From the NCBI GenBank assembly GCA_009746045.1, contig RPFO01000497.1, positions 1,010,970 to 1,074,969 of the forward strand: DNA of 64,000 nt. The letters run 5' to 3'. This document shows positions 22,597-35,000 of this stretch, one piece after another. Below the pieces are notes generated by a model. The model had not been told where the DNA came from. It searched no databases and saw only the letters and a list, made by a program, of their open reading frames with translations. Both the position numbers and the translations under genes were made by a program. Origin of the DNA: Mesostigma viride (taxonomy: Eukaryota; Streptophyta; Mesostigmatophyceae; Mesostigmatales; Mesostigmataceae). Position 1 is the stretch's first letter. Each line of letters opens with the position of its first letter.

Positions 22597-23998
22597 CGTG
22601 ATGTGGACGTAAGACCACCATCCATGCGTAATCAGGACTCGAAGCAGCTGGTGTGTGACAGATAGATGCATCCAACCACTCGTGTGTGATGAACCATATG
22701 TTTAGCTCGAGCACGTTTTTTTGATACCATGCTTCGCTTATACACATCAAACAGCTCCCGCGGGGCACCGGCCGGGGAACCTCTTCACGTCACAAAACGA
22801 TCTGGACTGTATTGGACCAAAATTATTGTTTGTGAAAGTTGAAAAGGCTATGTTGACTGCAATAATGGCGATGACCTTGACCATCGATTGTGAGTGCACG
22901 ATATGCCTCGCAAAAGTTAATGTAGACGCCCTGGGATGTGGTGACTTTTGTACAATTTTTTTTCCAATTTAGCGACAAGCATATTTTTCGGGGAATCGTT
23001 GCTGCTGAGGGGGGAACACTCGCATTATGCACTTCGTCCCGCAAGTGCAGCGGTTGTAAAAAGGACACCGTTGCATCAGCGCAGCCCGGTGTGCTATGTC
23101 CCGACCCATGGCAGACCTTTACTTTTAATGTCTTCTCTTCTATGTTAACGTCACCATTTGCCTGTCTCGATTTTCTTGTTAGTTTTCTTGTTTTTCGCAT
23201 TCTCTGTGAACAATGCCTTGTTGCTGATAAGACCCTGCGTTTGGGGTGTCTCTATGCTGGCCATGTGTTGCAACAGAAACACGATGAGTTCGATGGAGGG
23301 AACCTGCTCAACAGCTACAAGTGCGAGACAATTTTGCATGGCGGTGCACTTTAGATGGCGATCTCACGTATGACAGCCTGCCTTGCACGATTGACGCCAG
23401 CAAGTGCGTCAACTGCGACATAACGCTGCACAATGTTCGCGCTGTCAACTGTCCGCCCGTGGCAGATGTCGTATAATTGCAAGGCGGCGGCTGCCATGCT
23501 ATGGAAACCGTTTGCGAAGGAGTACTTGGTTATCTCCCCTTACCCCCGTGAGGCGTTGAATTCACTGGACAAGAGCGTGGGGGAGGGCGCAGCCGACCCG
23601 CCGCAGGGAAGGTGACATGACAATTTTCAGGAAAGAGCTATGAAGGTCAAGCATATGGTAACGGGTTTTAATGAAATAGAAGAACTACTGAGGGAAGTGA
23701 CACCAGCAACGTAGCCACAGTGTGGGCCGAGGCTAGAGGGGGGTGGGGGATAGCACTTCTTCTATTTTTGTGGCCCCCTTCGCTGCCACCTGGGCATCCC
23801 CCCTCCATGGAGAGTGCTCCCTCAAGATATAGCAGTGTCTACCAATGATGTTGAACTCAAGAGGGTAGGTGCTGTTCACCAAGGACCATGACTACAAGAC
23901 GGTAGCATGGGGGGCTGTTAGATGAGGATGATGTGGTCAATGGCAACCTCCCTCGTGAGGTGGAGGAGTTTGTGGCAGAGAAACTAAAATGATATGTG

Positions 23999-24862
23999 CC
24001 ACCGCGGAGACCCCCGCCTCGTCATCCACGTCGGGGGCGGCCGGGCGGTCCCTGGGGGCACCTCCCCCCCTCGCGCATCAAGATGGGGGCATCGGACGGC
24101 GGCGGTTCCCCCGGGGACGCGAACGCTTCCGGCGGTGGCAGCGCGGATAACAACCACACGCCAGGTGGCAGCATGATCCGCGGCCCCCCTGTCTCGACCC
24201 CGTTCCTGGTCGGGTCGGACCAGGAGATCATGGAGCGCATGCTGGCGGTGCGCTGCAAGTGCGTTGTCCAGCTCATGCTGCAGGAGACGCTGGGCACGAT
24301 CCACTCGGCCAACTTTGAGCGGCTTGCCTTCTCCCACCACGTGGCCATCTTCGGCACGCTGCGCGAGTCGGTCGACTTTGCGGCCGCGTTCAACGGCGAC
24401 CACGACCTGCGTCAGCGGCTACGCATCGGCGCACAGGGCGCGGCGCCCAACCTGCTGCGGCAGGAGGCGGAGGGCTCGCTCGTCTACCTCAAGGCGCTCC
24501 GCCAGGAGCTCATGTGCATGCTCCAGGGCGAGGTCTGGGACCGGCTGCGCGCCGAGTGCGAGACGCGGCTGCTGGAGGTGTGCCGCTGGACGCTGCACAC
24601 GGCGGTGGAGAGCCAGGGCTCGCAGGCGCGGGAGGGGAGTGAGCTGTGGCGGTTCATGGCATTCCGCTCGCCGCTGGTCGTGGAAGCGATCACGACGTAC
24701 GCGCAGCTGCCCGAGGAGATCTTCCTGCGCTCGCTGCCCGTGTTCTACCCACTCATCACGGGCCTCGTGTGCAGCGAACAGAGCGAGATCCGGTCCTCGC
24801 TCTCGGAGCTGCTCACAAGCCGCATCACGCCCATCCTCAACATCAAGCCGCTCGGGAGTTGA
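23999..24862 (+). pseudogene. 5'-truncated C-terminal part of a BIG-type (Sec7) ARF guanine-nucleotide exchange factor
   Basis: An uninterrupted frame ends at TGA 24860-24862. After a Gly/Ser-rich linker (first Met codon 24083) it matches the C-terminal region of BIG1/BIG2 ARF-GEFs. Recognisable blocks are KCVVQLMLQE, a FAAAFN stretch, APNLLRQE, LLEVCRWTL, FYPLITGLV and a final SELLTSRITPIL. BIG proteins are large (about 1,700-2,000 residues) trans-Golgi exchange factors with a central Sec7 domain; only about the last 220 residues are here. The frame begins where the duplicated tail ends, so the fragment appears cut at a duplication junction and separated from its promoter and Sec7 domain. 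The intact open frame suggests a recent event. Alternatively it is the last exon of a working gene whose other exons are not recognisable here, which I consider less likely. Confidence 0.7.
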
Positions 24863-25072
24863 TCTGGGTTTGGCTGATGGTTGAACTTGGGGGAAGGGGA
24901 GGGGAGAGGTGTGGCGGCGAGTAGCAGAGGATGCGAGACAAAGAGGGCCCCATGATGTTTGTTTTTGAACATGATGCCGCTGTAGCCCTGGGCTTGTTGA
25001 CATCAGGCCATTCTATGAGGGCAGGGGGATGCAAGGTGGGGCGTTGCAACAGTGAGCTGCTGCTCTGGTGGA

Positions 25073-25098
25073 AGGGAGGGGGGGGGGAGGGGGGGGGG
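25073..25098 (+). repeat. G-rich run with G-quadruplex potential
   Basis: An almost pure G tract, interrupted only by single As, about 210 bp after the stop codon of the BIG-like frame. It has several runs of three or more Gs within 26 nt. Confidence 0.6.
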
Positions 25099-26106
25099 TC
25101 AGTTTGGCAAGTGGATGGATAGGTAGGCTGCAGAGGGAGTAATGCAATGGTTGTTGGGTGATTAGATGGAGGAGGCACGTATGCAAGGTGGTTAGGTTGT
25201 TTGTAAAATGTGGAGGTGTGGACTGGCTGCCATGTCTGCACAACAGAGATGGAGAAACGGGTACAGCTGTTTGCATGTTGCAGTGCAAAGTGGCAAAAAG
25301 GTTTGGGCAGAGTCCAGCATTCAGGGACACGTTAGATCACAGGGCTGGTAGTCATGTGGGCGCCATCAGGGTAGTTTTGTGTGCCATCATGTTTGGCACG
25401 GTTCCAAGTACCATCCTTGGATCACAAGCGCGTACGCGTGCTTCTTGCATTTCCAATGGAGGCTGCAAATTTTCTGACAATGTCTTGGGATTATGTATTG
25501 CTCGCAATTGAAGAGCTAGGTGACGGGGTACCTGTGTTGGCTGAGAGCTCAGAAGGGGGATGACGTATATGACTGTTGGCCACATGCCAAGTGGGGTTGT
25601 ATCAGACGGTGCCACGTTTACTGAGTACCAAAGCTACTGAGTCAGCATGCAGAACAACTGCCTCATCTCAGGTGAGACATCCAATCAGAATCTGAAAAGT
25701 ATAATGGATGCAGTAATTCGAATTCTGTGATTTTCTCACAGACATTGGCTCCACCAGTGCAACTCGTCACTAATCGGGCGTGCAGCATTCAGACCATATC
25801 AAGGAGACAACCAGCGCATATGTTTCGCTCATGTCAGTCAAGTGCATTTGCTATAGCTCGATCGTGCGCGCGTGCAAAGCACCTCGGCCGCGTGGAAGTT
25901 TACGGGCACTTAGCTCGCACCAACCAGACGTAGTAGACACATATCGTGGCCTTTTGGCGGGGCTGCGACTTGCTCAGCCTGGCAGGCTCCTCACGTGGGC
26001 CGGACGGGCCCAGCAAAGCTAGATGCCGGGCAAGGCCTGCAATTTCAAGGAGCAGCTCGTCGAGGACCGACCCGGGGCCATGGCCTCTCCGTGATTTGAA
26101 AAAAGA

Positions 26107-26122
26107 TTAATTAATTAATTAG
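26107..26122 (+). repeat. TTAA microsatellite
   Basis: Four consecutive TTAA units follow an A-rich stretch. No other meaning is evident. Confidence 0.7.
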
Positions 26123-26579
26123 GAACATCACTCCGTTGGGAGTCAATGTACGAGCACATATCCCTGAGAAGGGGCATATGGCTTTTAATACATTCTAGGC
26201 TACTTCCTGCAAGGGTGGGAATGTAAGCGACCCTTGCTCTAGGTGCACCAGGGCACCTGCACCCTCATAATCTTCACACTATGCCCAGCTAAGGGGGAGT
26301 ATGTTATCAAGGAGACAACCAGCGCAGGCCATGTTATGCGGGGGAAGATCATCATGGCTATACAAGAGCTAGGACATGGCTTCTCGACAGAGAGCATCTC
26401 TCTGCATGGCATAGCATGGCTAAATTCTTAATGCGACATCCATGGGGGTACCATTATAGGCAGGACGTGGCTGAATGCTAAAGGCATCATCCATGGGGGC
26501 CATTATGGGCGCACATGCGCGGGGGCCACATGCTAGGCTAAGCCTTACTAGTCTACACTACTGGTATATTCTGATCAGG

Positions 26580-26622
26580 CCGGCACTTCGCAAAGGTGAA
26601 AACCATTTGCGTTCAGTGCCGG
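26580..26622. repeat. Imperfect inverted repeat (hairpin)
   Basis: The arms CCGGCACT and AGTGCCGG enclose a second arm pair, CGCAAA and TTTGCG. Together they form a long interrupted stem around an A-rich loop. It lies next to the tRNA-like segment on the opposite strand and may belong to the same element. Confidence 0.55.
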
Positions 26623-26656
26623 GCCGCGGAAAACGCGGAAAAACGCGATCTGCAAA

Positions 26657-26745
26657 TGAATCCGACCGGAATCGAACTGGGGACCTCTCGCACCAAATTT
26701 CGCTGACTATAGGACGGACGTCTGCGGTTACCACATGGCATCGCC
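26657..26745 (-). mobile_element. tRNA-like segment, possible SINE head
   Basis: On the minus strand, AGTTCGATTCC (26668-26678) is one base from the tRNA B-box consensus. A TGCCATGTGGTAACC stretch about 50-60 nt upstream resembles an A box. The T-stem pairs poorly and no 7-bp acceptor stem forms, so it is not a functional tRNA. A degenerate tRNA-derived SINE or tRNA pseudogene is the best reading. Confidence 0.3.
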
Positions 26746-26997
26746 AACTCACACCTACAGTCATCCGCAATTAAAGTTCTCCTGTCCGGGGAGTGATGCA
26801 AGCCTTTCGGATTTGGTACTTGATAAATCACTCGAGATCTGTGTTGAGCTAGGAGTACTACACACGTGTCTGCACGCGAGACTGGTATATATTCCTAGTC
26901 TTAGGTGGCAGGGGGGTGAAAAAAGATGATAGATCGATATGCAAGGCCAAGTGGGCTCACCCGTTATAGAGGACAATTAACCCCCCCACAGCTATAT

Positions 26998-27028
26998 GCT
27001 TCCGCTGGTCTCCCCGATATGCGGAAGC
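26998..27028. repeat. Perfect 8-bp inverted repeat
   Basis: GCTTCCGC (26998-27005) and GCGGAAGC (27021-27028) are separated by 15 nt. No associated gene was found and the function is unknown. Confidence 0.5.
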
Positions 27029-30000
27029 TGGTTATCTCCTTGATATGGGGAAGCGCGGGAAGCGTGCTAGGCATGCAAGACCCCAAGGGCCTGGCACACT
27101 CTAGATAAAGACCGGTAGAATTGTTTGTAAGAATATAGAATAGCTAGACCGGGCACCCATCCATATCCATTGGGGACAATGCCCTGTGACTCCCCAACGG
27201 GAGCTCGCGCATGAGTTTTTTAATTATAATATATCTCGACCAAATGGTGCCATGGACAAATCACACTGTTCCCGTGTGCCAAAGCATGAGTTTTGGGTGA
27301 GAAGAACCTACACGTTCTTCGTGCGCTCGATCAAACACGCCGGATCGACATTGCCCAAGTTGCGCTTACCGTTTTCTGTCATGACAATCGAGCCCCGGCC
27401 CCACTGTGCGCTGGCTTTCACACTAGCTGCTATAAACAAGTGCTGTGCACCCCAATCGCTGCCATACATTACACACAATGTCCTGGCGGTGGTGTGTGAT
27501 TCCAATGTGCGCATTGTCCAGCTTGCACGCGCCATGCACGCTGGCCAGTTGCGGCATCCTAATCGCAACGGCACTGATGCAATGAGCTGCTAGCTGCAGC
27601 CCGTCACTAGGACTAAACAATCACATTGTGCGTCCACATTAAAAGTATCGCATTTTACCACTTCCGTTAGTTGCTGGCAGCAAATGATGCAATTCCATCA
27701 TACTGTAGCAGTTTCTATAGACATCAAATTGCCACCATCTGTCAACACGCCCGCGCTCGCTAAGCTGCCTTGCATCAGTAACGTGTCAGACTGTGGATTT
27801 ACAAACATTTCAGCGCCACATGTGCCCTGCATTAATTAGTTTAATCTGCACACCTTGTTTGCGCTGGCTTCACTTGCTGTAGACTACGACGCAAACACGC
27901 ACAACTCGACCCCTTGACCGGAGGCCCCCCCGCCCTTCCGGTCTCCCCACAAATTCCCATGACCGGCCTTCCTTCACACATGGCCATGCACCACCCCAGT
28001 GTGCCCCGCCCTCAACACTTCACCTGCCATGTGCGCGGTACACCCGCACGCCAGCTGTGCGGGTGGACCGCTGCTTGGCCGAGCGCCTGCAGTTCGAGGA
28101 GGTCGCACGCCCACGGCCCCCCCCACCGCTATCGGCCATCGCCCGCGCTGCCCTAAAGAAGACCGGAGGCCACCTGTGCCGCGCCGTTGGCCTGTCCTGC
28201 CAAGACCCTGAATGCAGGGTTCTTGAGTGATGCTATTGGCCAACTAGAAAAAGAACAGGGGCCACGCTTGAGTGATCCACGCTAGAGTGACCCAGAAAAA
28301 ATGATGGGGACCTGGCAGGGACGAGGGCAAAGCTTCACTAAGCCCCACAATGGGCTTGCAATGCCATGAACAACTGGATGCGGAGAAAACCAGCACATAT
28401 GCAGTATAGGGGTGTTAGGTGCCCCCCCTTGGACCAAGTACACGAGGGGAGAAGAGTGCGGTGAGACGGGCATGCACCTTGCAAGGACAAGGGGTGAGAG
28501 AGCGACAATGTGTGTCGACCAGATTGTCCCGATGCCAGCTGGCCACCAGAGTGCCGCGCCCTGGGGGGGGGCTGTTACGCGCTGATGACCACCGCACCGT
28601 TTGCCTCTCACCCCTCTGTCTGTGCACACTCGTGGTCATGACACCAGAGGCACTCCGCACTAGAGTCCACACTAGTCTACTCGCACCAGAGGCACATGCG
28701 CGGTCACAGGCGCACTTTGCAGTTGCCGATGCAGTGAGTGAGGATGCCCCATGGCATGCCACCGCAGAAGCTCATGCGCACCGCTGCCTGTTTTGGGTCA
28801 TGGCCCTCCTCAACTCTACATAAGTTGACACGGTATTCCGGGAGGTGCGGTTGCGCAGAGACTGTGGTACTAGGCTCGCTCACGTTTAATGCAAGCTCAC
28901 GCAAACACGAGCCTTGTGGGCCGTGGCCATGGCTGGCCGAGCGGTTTGGAAATCCGGCATGACACGTGGAGTAAAAGATATTACGACATGGACCAGGTTC
29001 CTGCACGGATGTCAGCGTCCAGCAAGCGAGCCTCGAAAACAAAGCGGTTGAAGAGCAGGAGCTGCTGCAATGAGTGCCTCTGCGCCCTCCATCAGAATCA
29101 TCCTTTGCATTATAAGATGATGTGCCCGCATCAAGACCAGTCACAGCACACGACAAACACGCAGCAGCGCTCCACTAGATGTGAGCAGGTGCAAGGGTGC
29201 GGGCAAGCGGGCACCTTCCCTGATAAGACACTTGCGTACTCACAGGCTTGAAGAAGGCCTTCCATCCGTTTACTGTCCACCATTCCCTCATCAACCTCCC
29301 GTTGGCCCTGGCCGAGACGGAGCAGCGGTGGCGCATGTGTGCCAAGTGCGTGGCCGCTCTTCCTGCCACCATTAAACTTGCAGCCTTGGTTGGTTCCATG
29401 CTTTCCAGGAGTGCTACTATCCTCATGCCTCCCTAGGCGCTATCAGTTCGAAGGGCAGGCGGCAGTGTTGCAACCTGCGCCTGCAGGAATGCATCGTTGT
29501 GATGCTATTCCAATACCAATCCAGAATCCCCAACCGGCCAACCCATTAATCCTCATCCCACCCCTTCGAGCCTTGCGCTGCGTCCACGCCCCCCTGCCTC
29601 CAGGTCTCGCTGAAAATAGCCAGACAAAATGCCGCCACTGCTGCATCGTCAACTGAGCCCAGAGATATCGATGACCCTGGCTGTAGCACCCCACGGCTGC
29701 CTCACTCAAACGTTGCCATGCTTTGGTCGTTGCGCTCGGCGTCATCCCTCGGCTGTGCATGGCTGGCCTTTCAACTAGAGTAAACAATTACTGCTTTGTT
29801 GACACTCTCAACAGTGCACGTTATCCGCCATTATGAGATGTTGCCCAACTCCTGCTTCTCGTGGCCTTTTGAACCATAGTGGCCGAGTTAGGTACGCCTG
29901 AACACGTCGACTCGTGAATGGCAGGCGGTCCTTCTAAATCTGGTGGCGCCGGGCTGCTCCGTCGCAAATCGAAGCCAATGTATGGAAACCAACGTCTCAC

Positions 30001-30813
30001 ATGCCGAGATTTCAGCAGGTACCGCTCTCTCAATTTCTATCGTTCCGTTCCAGGTAATAGATGGAAATGGCCGCATGAGATAATGCACGCATTCCATGGT
30101 AGCCTGCAATCTCGCATTTGACTCGAAAAGAATGTACTGCAGTACGCAGATGCCATGTTTCGTCCTCATGGATATCCTTTTGATAGTCGCCGCCCGATTC
30201 CGCATTATCTCTTGACATGACATCGAAGTTCGCCTGTCTTTAACCTTTTTCGCTTTGCGGTTTCCATGCTTCTACTAGCTGTATCGTAAACGAGCAAGGG
30301 AAACCGAGGTCCGACTTCCCAGTTCCGAGACTTCAATCTTGATATAATTTGATATGTACACCATGTGTACTGTAGTTTGCACCTGGTTTGCATATACCTA
30401 GATCGGTAGGGTCGGCATAGAAAACATGTTATGCTTACATACTTACCGTGCGATCAAGATGAACGGGGATGCAAAACTCGAGGCAGCGCACCGGTCGCTG
30501 GCCGAAATGCTGTATTGCATATCCTGAAAGAAATCCTGGAAGCACATCCTGTAAAACAGCACCAGTATTCACCAAAACGTTTTGTCACTGACAAATTTCT
30601 CATATTGTGACCCACCTGCACAACTCAGTACATTTACCTTCATCGCTTTGCCACTTCATAATGAGATTAGCCTGCTGCTGCAAGCCGCAAACTCATGGGA
30701 TCAGGGATGGCAAACATGTAGCAATGTTACCTTTATGATTGATTTACAACGCTCAATTAATTGCACTGAAGCGACACATACCTTGTAAATCAACTTCCAA
30801 GGGCAGTGAGTGA

Positions 30814-32055
30814 ATGGACCCCCCGGCGCAATTCCTGTGCCCCATCTCCTGTGACATAATGCGAGATCCCGTCATCTTAGTGGGATCTGGCCAAGTCTAC
30901 GAAAGGAACTTTATAGAACAGTGGTTCACTCGAGGCAATGAGACCGACCCGCTCACAAACGTGAGGGTTTCTGACAAAACCCTGGTCCCTGTTGTAGCGC
31001 TGCGCTCGCTTATTGAGCAATGGATGGAGCAGCAGAGAGATACGCAGCGTCTTGGAATAGCAGGCATGGAAGCCGGCTCTATTCCGCTCATAAGCCAGGA
31101 CACATTGGTCTTGGGCGAGCTCCTTCATAACGGGGCCATGGCTGCCGTATCGGTGGCGGTCCTAAAACCAGCGGGGCAGGAAGTTGTGGTGAAAATGTTC
31201 CATGCCAGAGGGCTGACAGATGATGAGTCCGCCAGGTTCCGCAAGGAGGTGCAAATACTGCACCAGGCATCGGTCTTTTGCCACAACGTGTGCCGCCTCA
31301 TCGGGGTGGCCAGCATTAACGGCCAGCCCTGCATGATCATGCCGCGTTACAGCGCCTCGCTGCAACAGGTGCTGCTTCAGCATCAGCAGACTGGCAGCAA
31401 TGGAGGTGCAGCTACCTCACAAGGCTTGCCATTGGACCGCATTCTGAGCATCAGTCAGGATGTTGCCTTGGCCATTGCGGACCTGCATGAACGGGGCATC
31501 ATGGTGCTGGATTTGAAACCTGACAATATCTTGCTGGACAAGTATGGGCGGGCGGTGGTGGCCGATTTTGGGATCTCAGCCCTCCGAACCAGCACAATGT
31601 CGCGCTACAATCCCACATTCGGCGCTCAGGGCACGGCCAACTACATGGCGCCGGAGCAGTGGATTCCCGAAGAGTTTGGGGGCATAACCACCGCAGCGGA
31701 TGCATGGGGTTTCGGGTGCGTTTTGGTGGAAATGGCATCCGCCACTGCCCCCTGGGCTGGCTTGAACAATTTCCAAATCATGACACGTGTCACTCCCCCA
31801 CGCATGATGTCTCCAGCCATCCCAGACAGCCTGCCCAGCTCGTTGCGGGACCTTCTACGCCGCTGCTTTGCGTACCAGCCAACCGACAGGCCCGCCTTTG
31901 CAGAGATCCTGGTGATGTTGCGGCAAGGGGCGGTGAGCCAGATAGCTCCGCAGCATACCGCTCCCCAGCCACAACCCCCAGGGTCCCCAGCCACGGCTCC
32001 ACTCCCTGCCAGCCCTCAACAACCTGGGCAAGCAACCACTGCATCATCCCCACTG
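30814..32055 (+). CDS. Gene 2 exon 1: U-box and protein kinase domains
   Basis: The start ATG at 30814 is immediately preceded by an in-frame TGA, so translation cannot begin further upstream in this exon. Residues about 5-73 form a U-box: FLCPI at 7-11, a conserved DP at 18-19 and YERNFIEQWF at 29-38. Residues about 98-370 form a kinase domain: candidate ATP-binding lysine K127 in VVVK, E145 in the C-helix, catalytic segment VLDLKPDN with D233 and N238, DFG at 251-253, APE at 279-281, DAWGFG at 296-301 and R359 near the end. The usual HRD is VLD and the glycine loop is poorly conserved. Residues 375-414 are a Pro/Ala/Gln-rich linker. The donor is CTG|GTGAGG at 32056. If this intron is retained, the frame runs 13 more codons to TAA (32095-32097), ending C-F-C-C-V. 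Confidence 0.88.
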
Positions 32056-35000
32056 GTGAGGAGGATGGGTGATGCCACGTGTTTCTGCTGCGTCTAAGTC
32101 TCCCCCTGCATGGCTTGGCTGTTTGTGAGAGAATGTGCAAAGAACCTGCGCTGCCAAAACGAGAGACCTGTGCTGAAGCGGAAAGTGGTTGGCATAAACC
32201 TTGTGGGCGTTGTGTGGTTGGTATCCCCTGGTATTTGCTGTGTTCGATCTTACACGGGTTGGCTAATACAGTAGAGGCATGCTAGACTTGGGGAGCTTAC
32301 ATATTACACATGACTGAAACGTGCACGTTTATACACTACTATGGTTGAGCTTGTTGGGTATTGTTGCCCTCTCACTTGCAAGGAAAGCAGCGTGGCATTA
32401 TTGGCTTTCCGGCAGTTATTTGCTCCTGCATCAATTGCAATTCATCTTGATGCTGCGACATGGCCAGGCATTTTCTGCATTGTCCTATTCCCTTTTGCCC
32501 TTCCATCGGCTTGCATATGCTCATGGTGCACCACGTTTTGTGCTTGTACCCCTTTCCTGACAGGACGCTCGCCCGTCAGTGCAGTCAGCTGGCAGAGAAG
32601 GCCCAGTGGATGATTCTTGGATCGCCATGCTGCTGAGCGACATGAACGTCACAGACAATGTATGCTATTTTTGGAGCACTTGCCTTACATGTTCCTTTTC
32701 TCCCTGCTTGGACTGGAAGGGAATGTCACTCCGCATGGTGCAGTCCAGAAGGCCTCTCCCAGAGGTGCAGGTATAGAAGGTGCCATGTCACTGTAAAAAG
32801 CACGACATGTGTTTCCAAAGGGCTCAGACCTGGATACATGTTGAGTGCGTCTGGGGGGGATGAAACAGCGGCTAGCCCAGAACACCAGGTTCAGAACTGA
32901 AGTTTAGCTTTGCAAATATGCTTGAGTGATTTTTATTAATTTTCTTGTTCTCATCATGGGCATGTGGACAACACAACCTGGATACAGCCCCAGTATTTGC
33001 TTGCTTTTGGTTATATGGACCCATTTTCGGAACTCTGGACCAATAAAACAAATTTCTGCATGGTGCAGAAGTGCCGGTTATTTGAGCCTGTACTCGGTAT
33101 GCACTTGCCTGGCACTCCTTACCTTATAATAACCCGGTATATGCCTGACCACCGTAAATGCCTTGAGTTTGACTTTGGTTCAGACTTTGTGGGCGTAGCA
33201 GGCACGTTCAGGGAGTACTGGGATGAGGAAACTGATTTTTCTTCACCAGCTGTCGATATCAGGCGGTGAGCCATGAGAAATCTGCCTTGATCTTGCAGCC
33301 TGTGGAAGTTCAGGTTTGGGTAGCCTATGTAATTCTGGTGCTGGACAACCTGCCAGTGTGTGCTGCCAAGGGTTTGAACGCGGGCATGACACAATCCACT
33401 CAGCTCTGCAGCCATGCTGCTGGTCCCTCCTTTTGGTCATCTATAGTCCAGCACTGTTTTGTCTCAATGTTCTGTGGTGGCTTTGATGGCCTCATCTTTA
33501 GTACGTTGGCTACACTTCCTGAAATTGGTTGACCATGGGTGCGGTATTTCCCTCACAACTCCTCTACGTTGACTACCTCTACTTTATCGGATGAGGATGG
33601 GGGATGCCACGTGTTTCTGCTGCGTCTAACTCTCCCCCTGCATGGCTTGGCTGTTTATGAGAGAATGTGCAAAGAACCTGTGCTGCCAAAACAAGAGACC
33701 TGTGCTGAAGCGGAAAGTGGTTGGCATAAACCTTGTGGGCGTTGTGTGGTTGGTATCCCCTGCTATTTGCTGTGTTCGATCGTACACGGGTTGGCTAATA
33801 CAGTAGAGGCATGCTAGACTTGGGGAGCTTACATATTACACATGACTGAAACGTGCATGGTTATACACTACTATGGTTGAGCTTGTTGGGTATTGTTGCC
33901 CTCTCACTTGCAAGGAAAGCAGCGTGGCCTTATTGGCTTTCCGGCAGTTATTTGCTCCTGCATCAATTGCAATTCATCTTGATGCTGCGACATGGCCAGG
34001 CATTTTCTGCATTGTCCTATTCCCTTTTTGCCCTTCCATCGGCTTGCATATGCTCATGGTGCACCACGTTTTGTGCTTGTACCCCTTTCCTGACAGGACG
34101 CTCGCCCGTCAGTGCAGTCAGCTGGCAGAGAAGGCCCAGTGGATGATTCTTGGATCGCGATGCTGCTGAGCGACATGAACGTCACAGACAATGTATGCTA
34201 TTTTTGGAGCACTTGCCTTACATGTTCCTTTTCTCCCTGCTTGGACTGGAAGGGAATGTCACTCCGCATGGTGCAGTCCAGAAGGCCTCTCCCAGAGATG
34301 CAGGTATAGAAGGTGCCATGTCACTGTAAAAAGCACGACATGTGTTTCCAAAGGGCACAGACCTGCATACATTGTGAGTGCGTCTGGGGGGGATGAAACA
34401 GCGGCTAGCCCAGAACACCAGGTGCAGAGCTGAAGTTCAGCTTTGCAAATATGCATGAGTGATTTTTATTGATTTTCTTGTTCTCATCATGGGCATGTGG
34501 ACAACACAACCTGGATACAGCCCCAGTATTTGCTTGCTTTTGGTTGTATGGACCCATTTTCGGAACTCTGGACCAATAAAACAAATTTCTGCATGGTGCA
34601 GAAGTGCCGGTTATTTGAGCTTGTACTCGGTATGCACTTGCCTGGCACTCCTTGACCTTGTGCAGTAAAAACCCGGTATATGTCTGACCACCATAAATGC
34701 CTTGAGTTTGACTTTGGTTCAGACTTTGTGGGCGTAGCAGGCACGTTCAGGGAGAACTGGGATGAGGAAAACTGATTTTTCTCCACCAGCTGTCGATATC
34801 AGGCAGTGAGCCATGAGAAATCTGCCTGGATCTTGCAGCCTGTGGAAGTTCAGGTTTGGGTAGTATATGTAAGTGTGGTCCTGAAGAGCCCCGGTCTATC
34901 TTGCAAGTGTTTGAAGACGCGCATGACACAATCCACTCACCTCTGCAGCCATGCTGCTGGTCCCTCCTTTTGGTCATCTATAGTCCAGCACTGTTTTGTC

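Larger units (their letters stand above)
19905..23998 (+). repeat. Gene tail, segmental duplication copy 1
   Basis: This segment is repeated at 57723-61686 at high identity. It holds the end of the last intron, the terminal exon and about 2.9 kb of downstream sequence, presumably 3' UTR and flank. The copies differ by single-base changes, small indels and minisatellite copy number (7 against 3 units of 53 bp). Homology ends at ...GATATGTG (23998); beyond it lies a BIG-like fragment here and unrelated sequence in copy 2. Short open frames are shared, but several are broken by indels in one copy, so I do not call a protein. Confidence 0.85.
24863..30813. other. Intergenic region between the BIG fragment and gene 2, no supported gene
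   Basis: I find no family match or convincing exon chain in these 6 kb on either strand. The longest frames (for example 27186-27593 + and 29888-30223 -) have no recognisable motifs. The region contains a G-run, a TTAA microsatellite, a tRNA-like segment, two small inverted repeats and a 21-bp sequence present twice (near 25797 and 26306). The promoter of gene 2 must lie at its right end; I see no element I can name confidently. Confidence 0.5.

Noticed and set aside
22938..23354. A possible zinc-ribbon protein (CSGC, CEQC, YKCE motifs) in the tail
   Set aside because: The paralogous copy loses several of the cysteines and is frameshifted, so the pattern is probably chance.
23433..23615. A protein-like frame in the tail shared with 61111-61527
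   Set aside because: Copy 1 is truncated by a frameshift relative to copy 2 and no family is recognisable, so coding cannot be supported.
24264..24884. A 206-codon Arg/Ser-rich frame overlapping the BIG fragment
   Set aside because: It is an off-frame shadow of GC-rich coding sequence; the BIG frame explains the region.
26657..26745. A functional tRNA gene
   Set aside because: The T-stem mispairs and no acceptor stem forms, so it was kept only as a tRNA-like element.
32700..32776. A further 51-nt exon after linker exon 1 (GMSLRM...PEVQ before GTATAG)
   Set aside because: The acceptor is poor, and a frame continuing from the linker exon explains the open stretch. It is not needed to join the gene.
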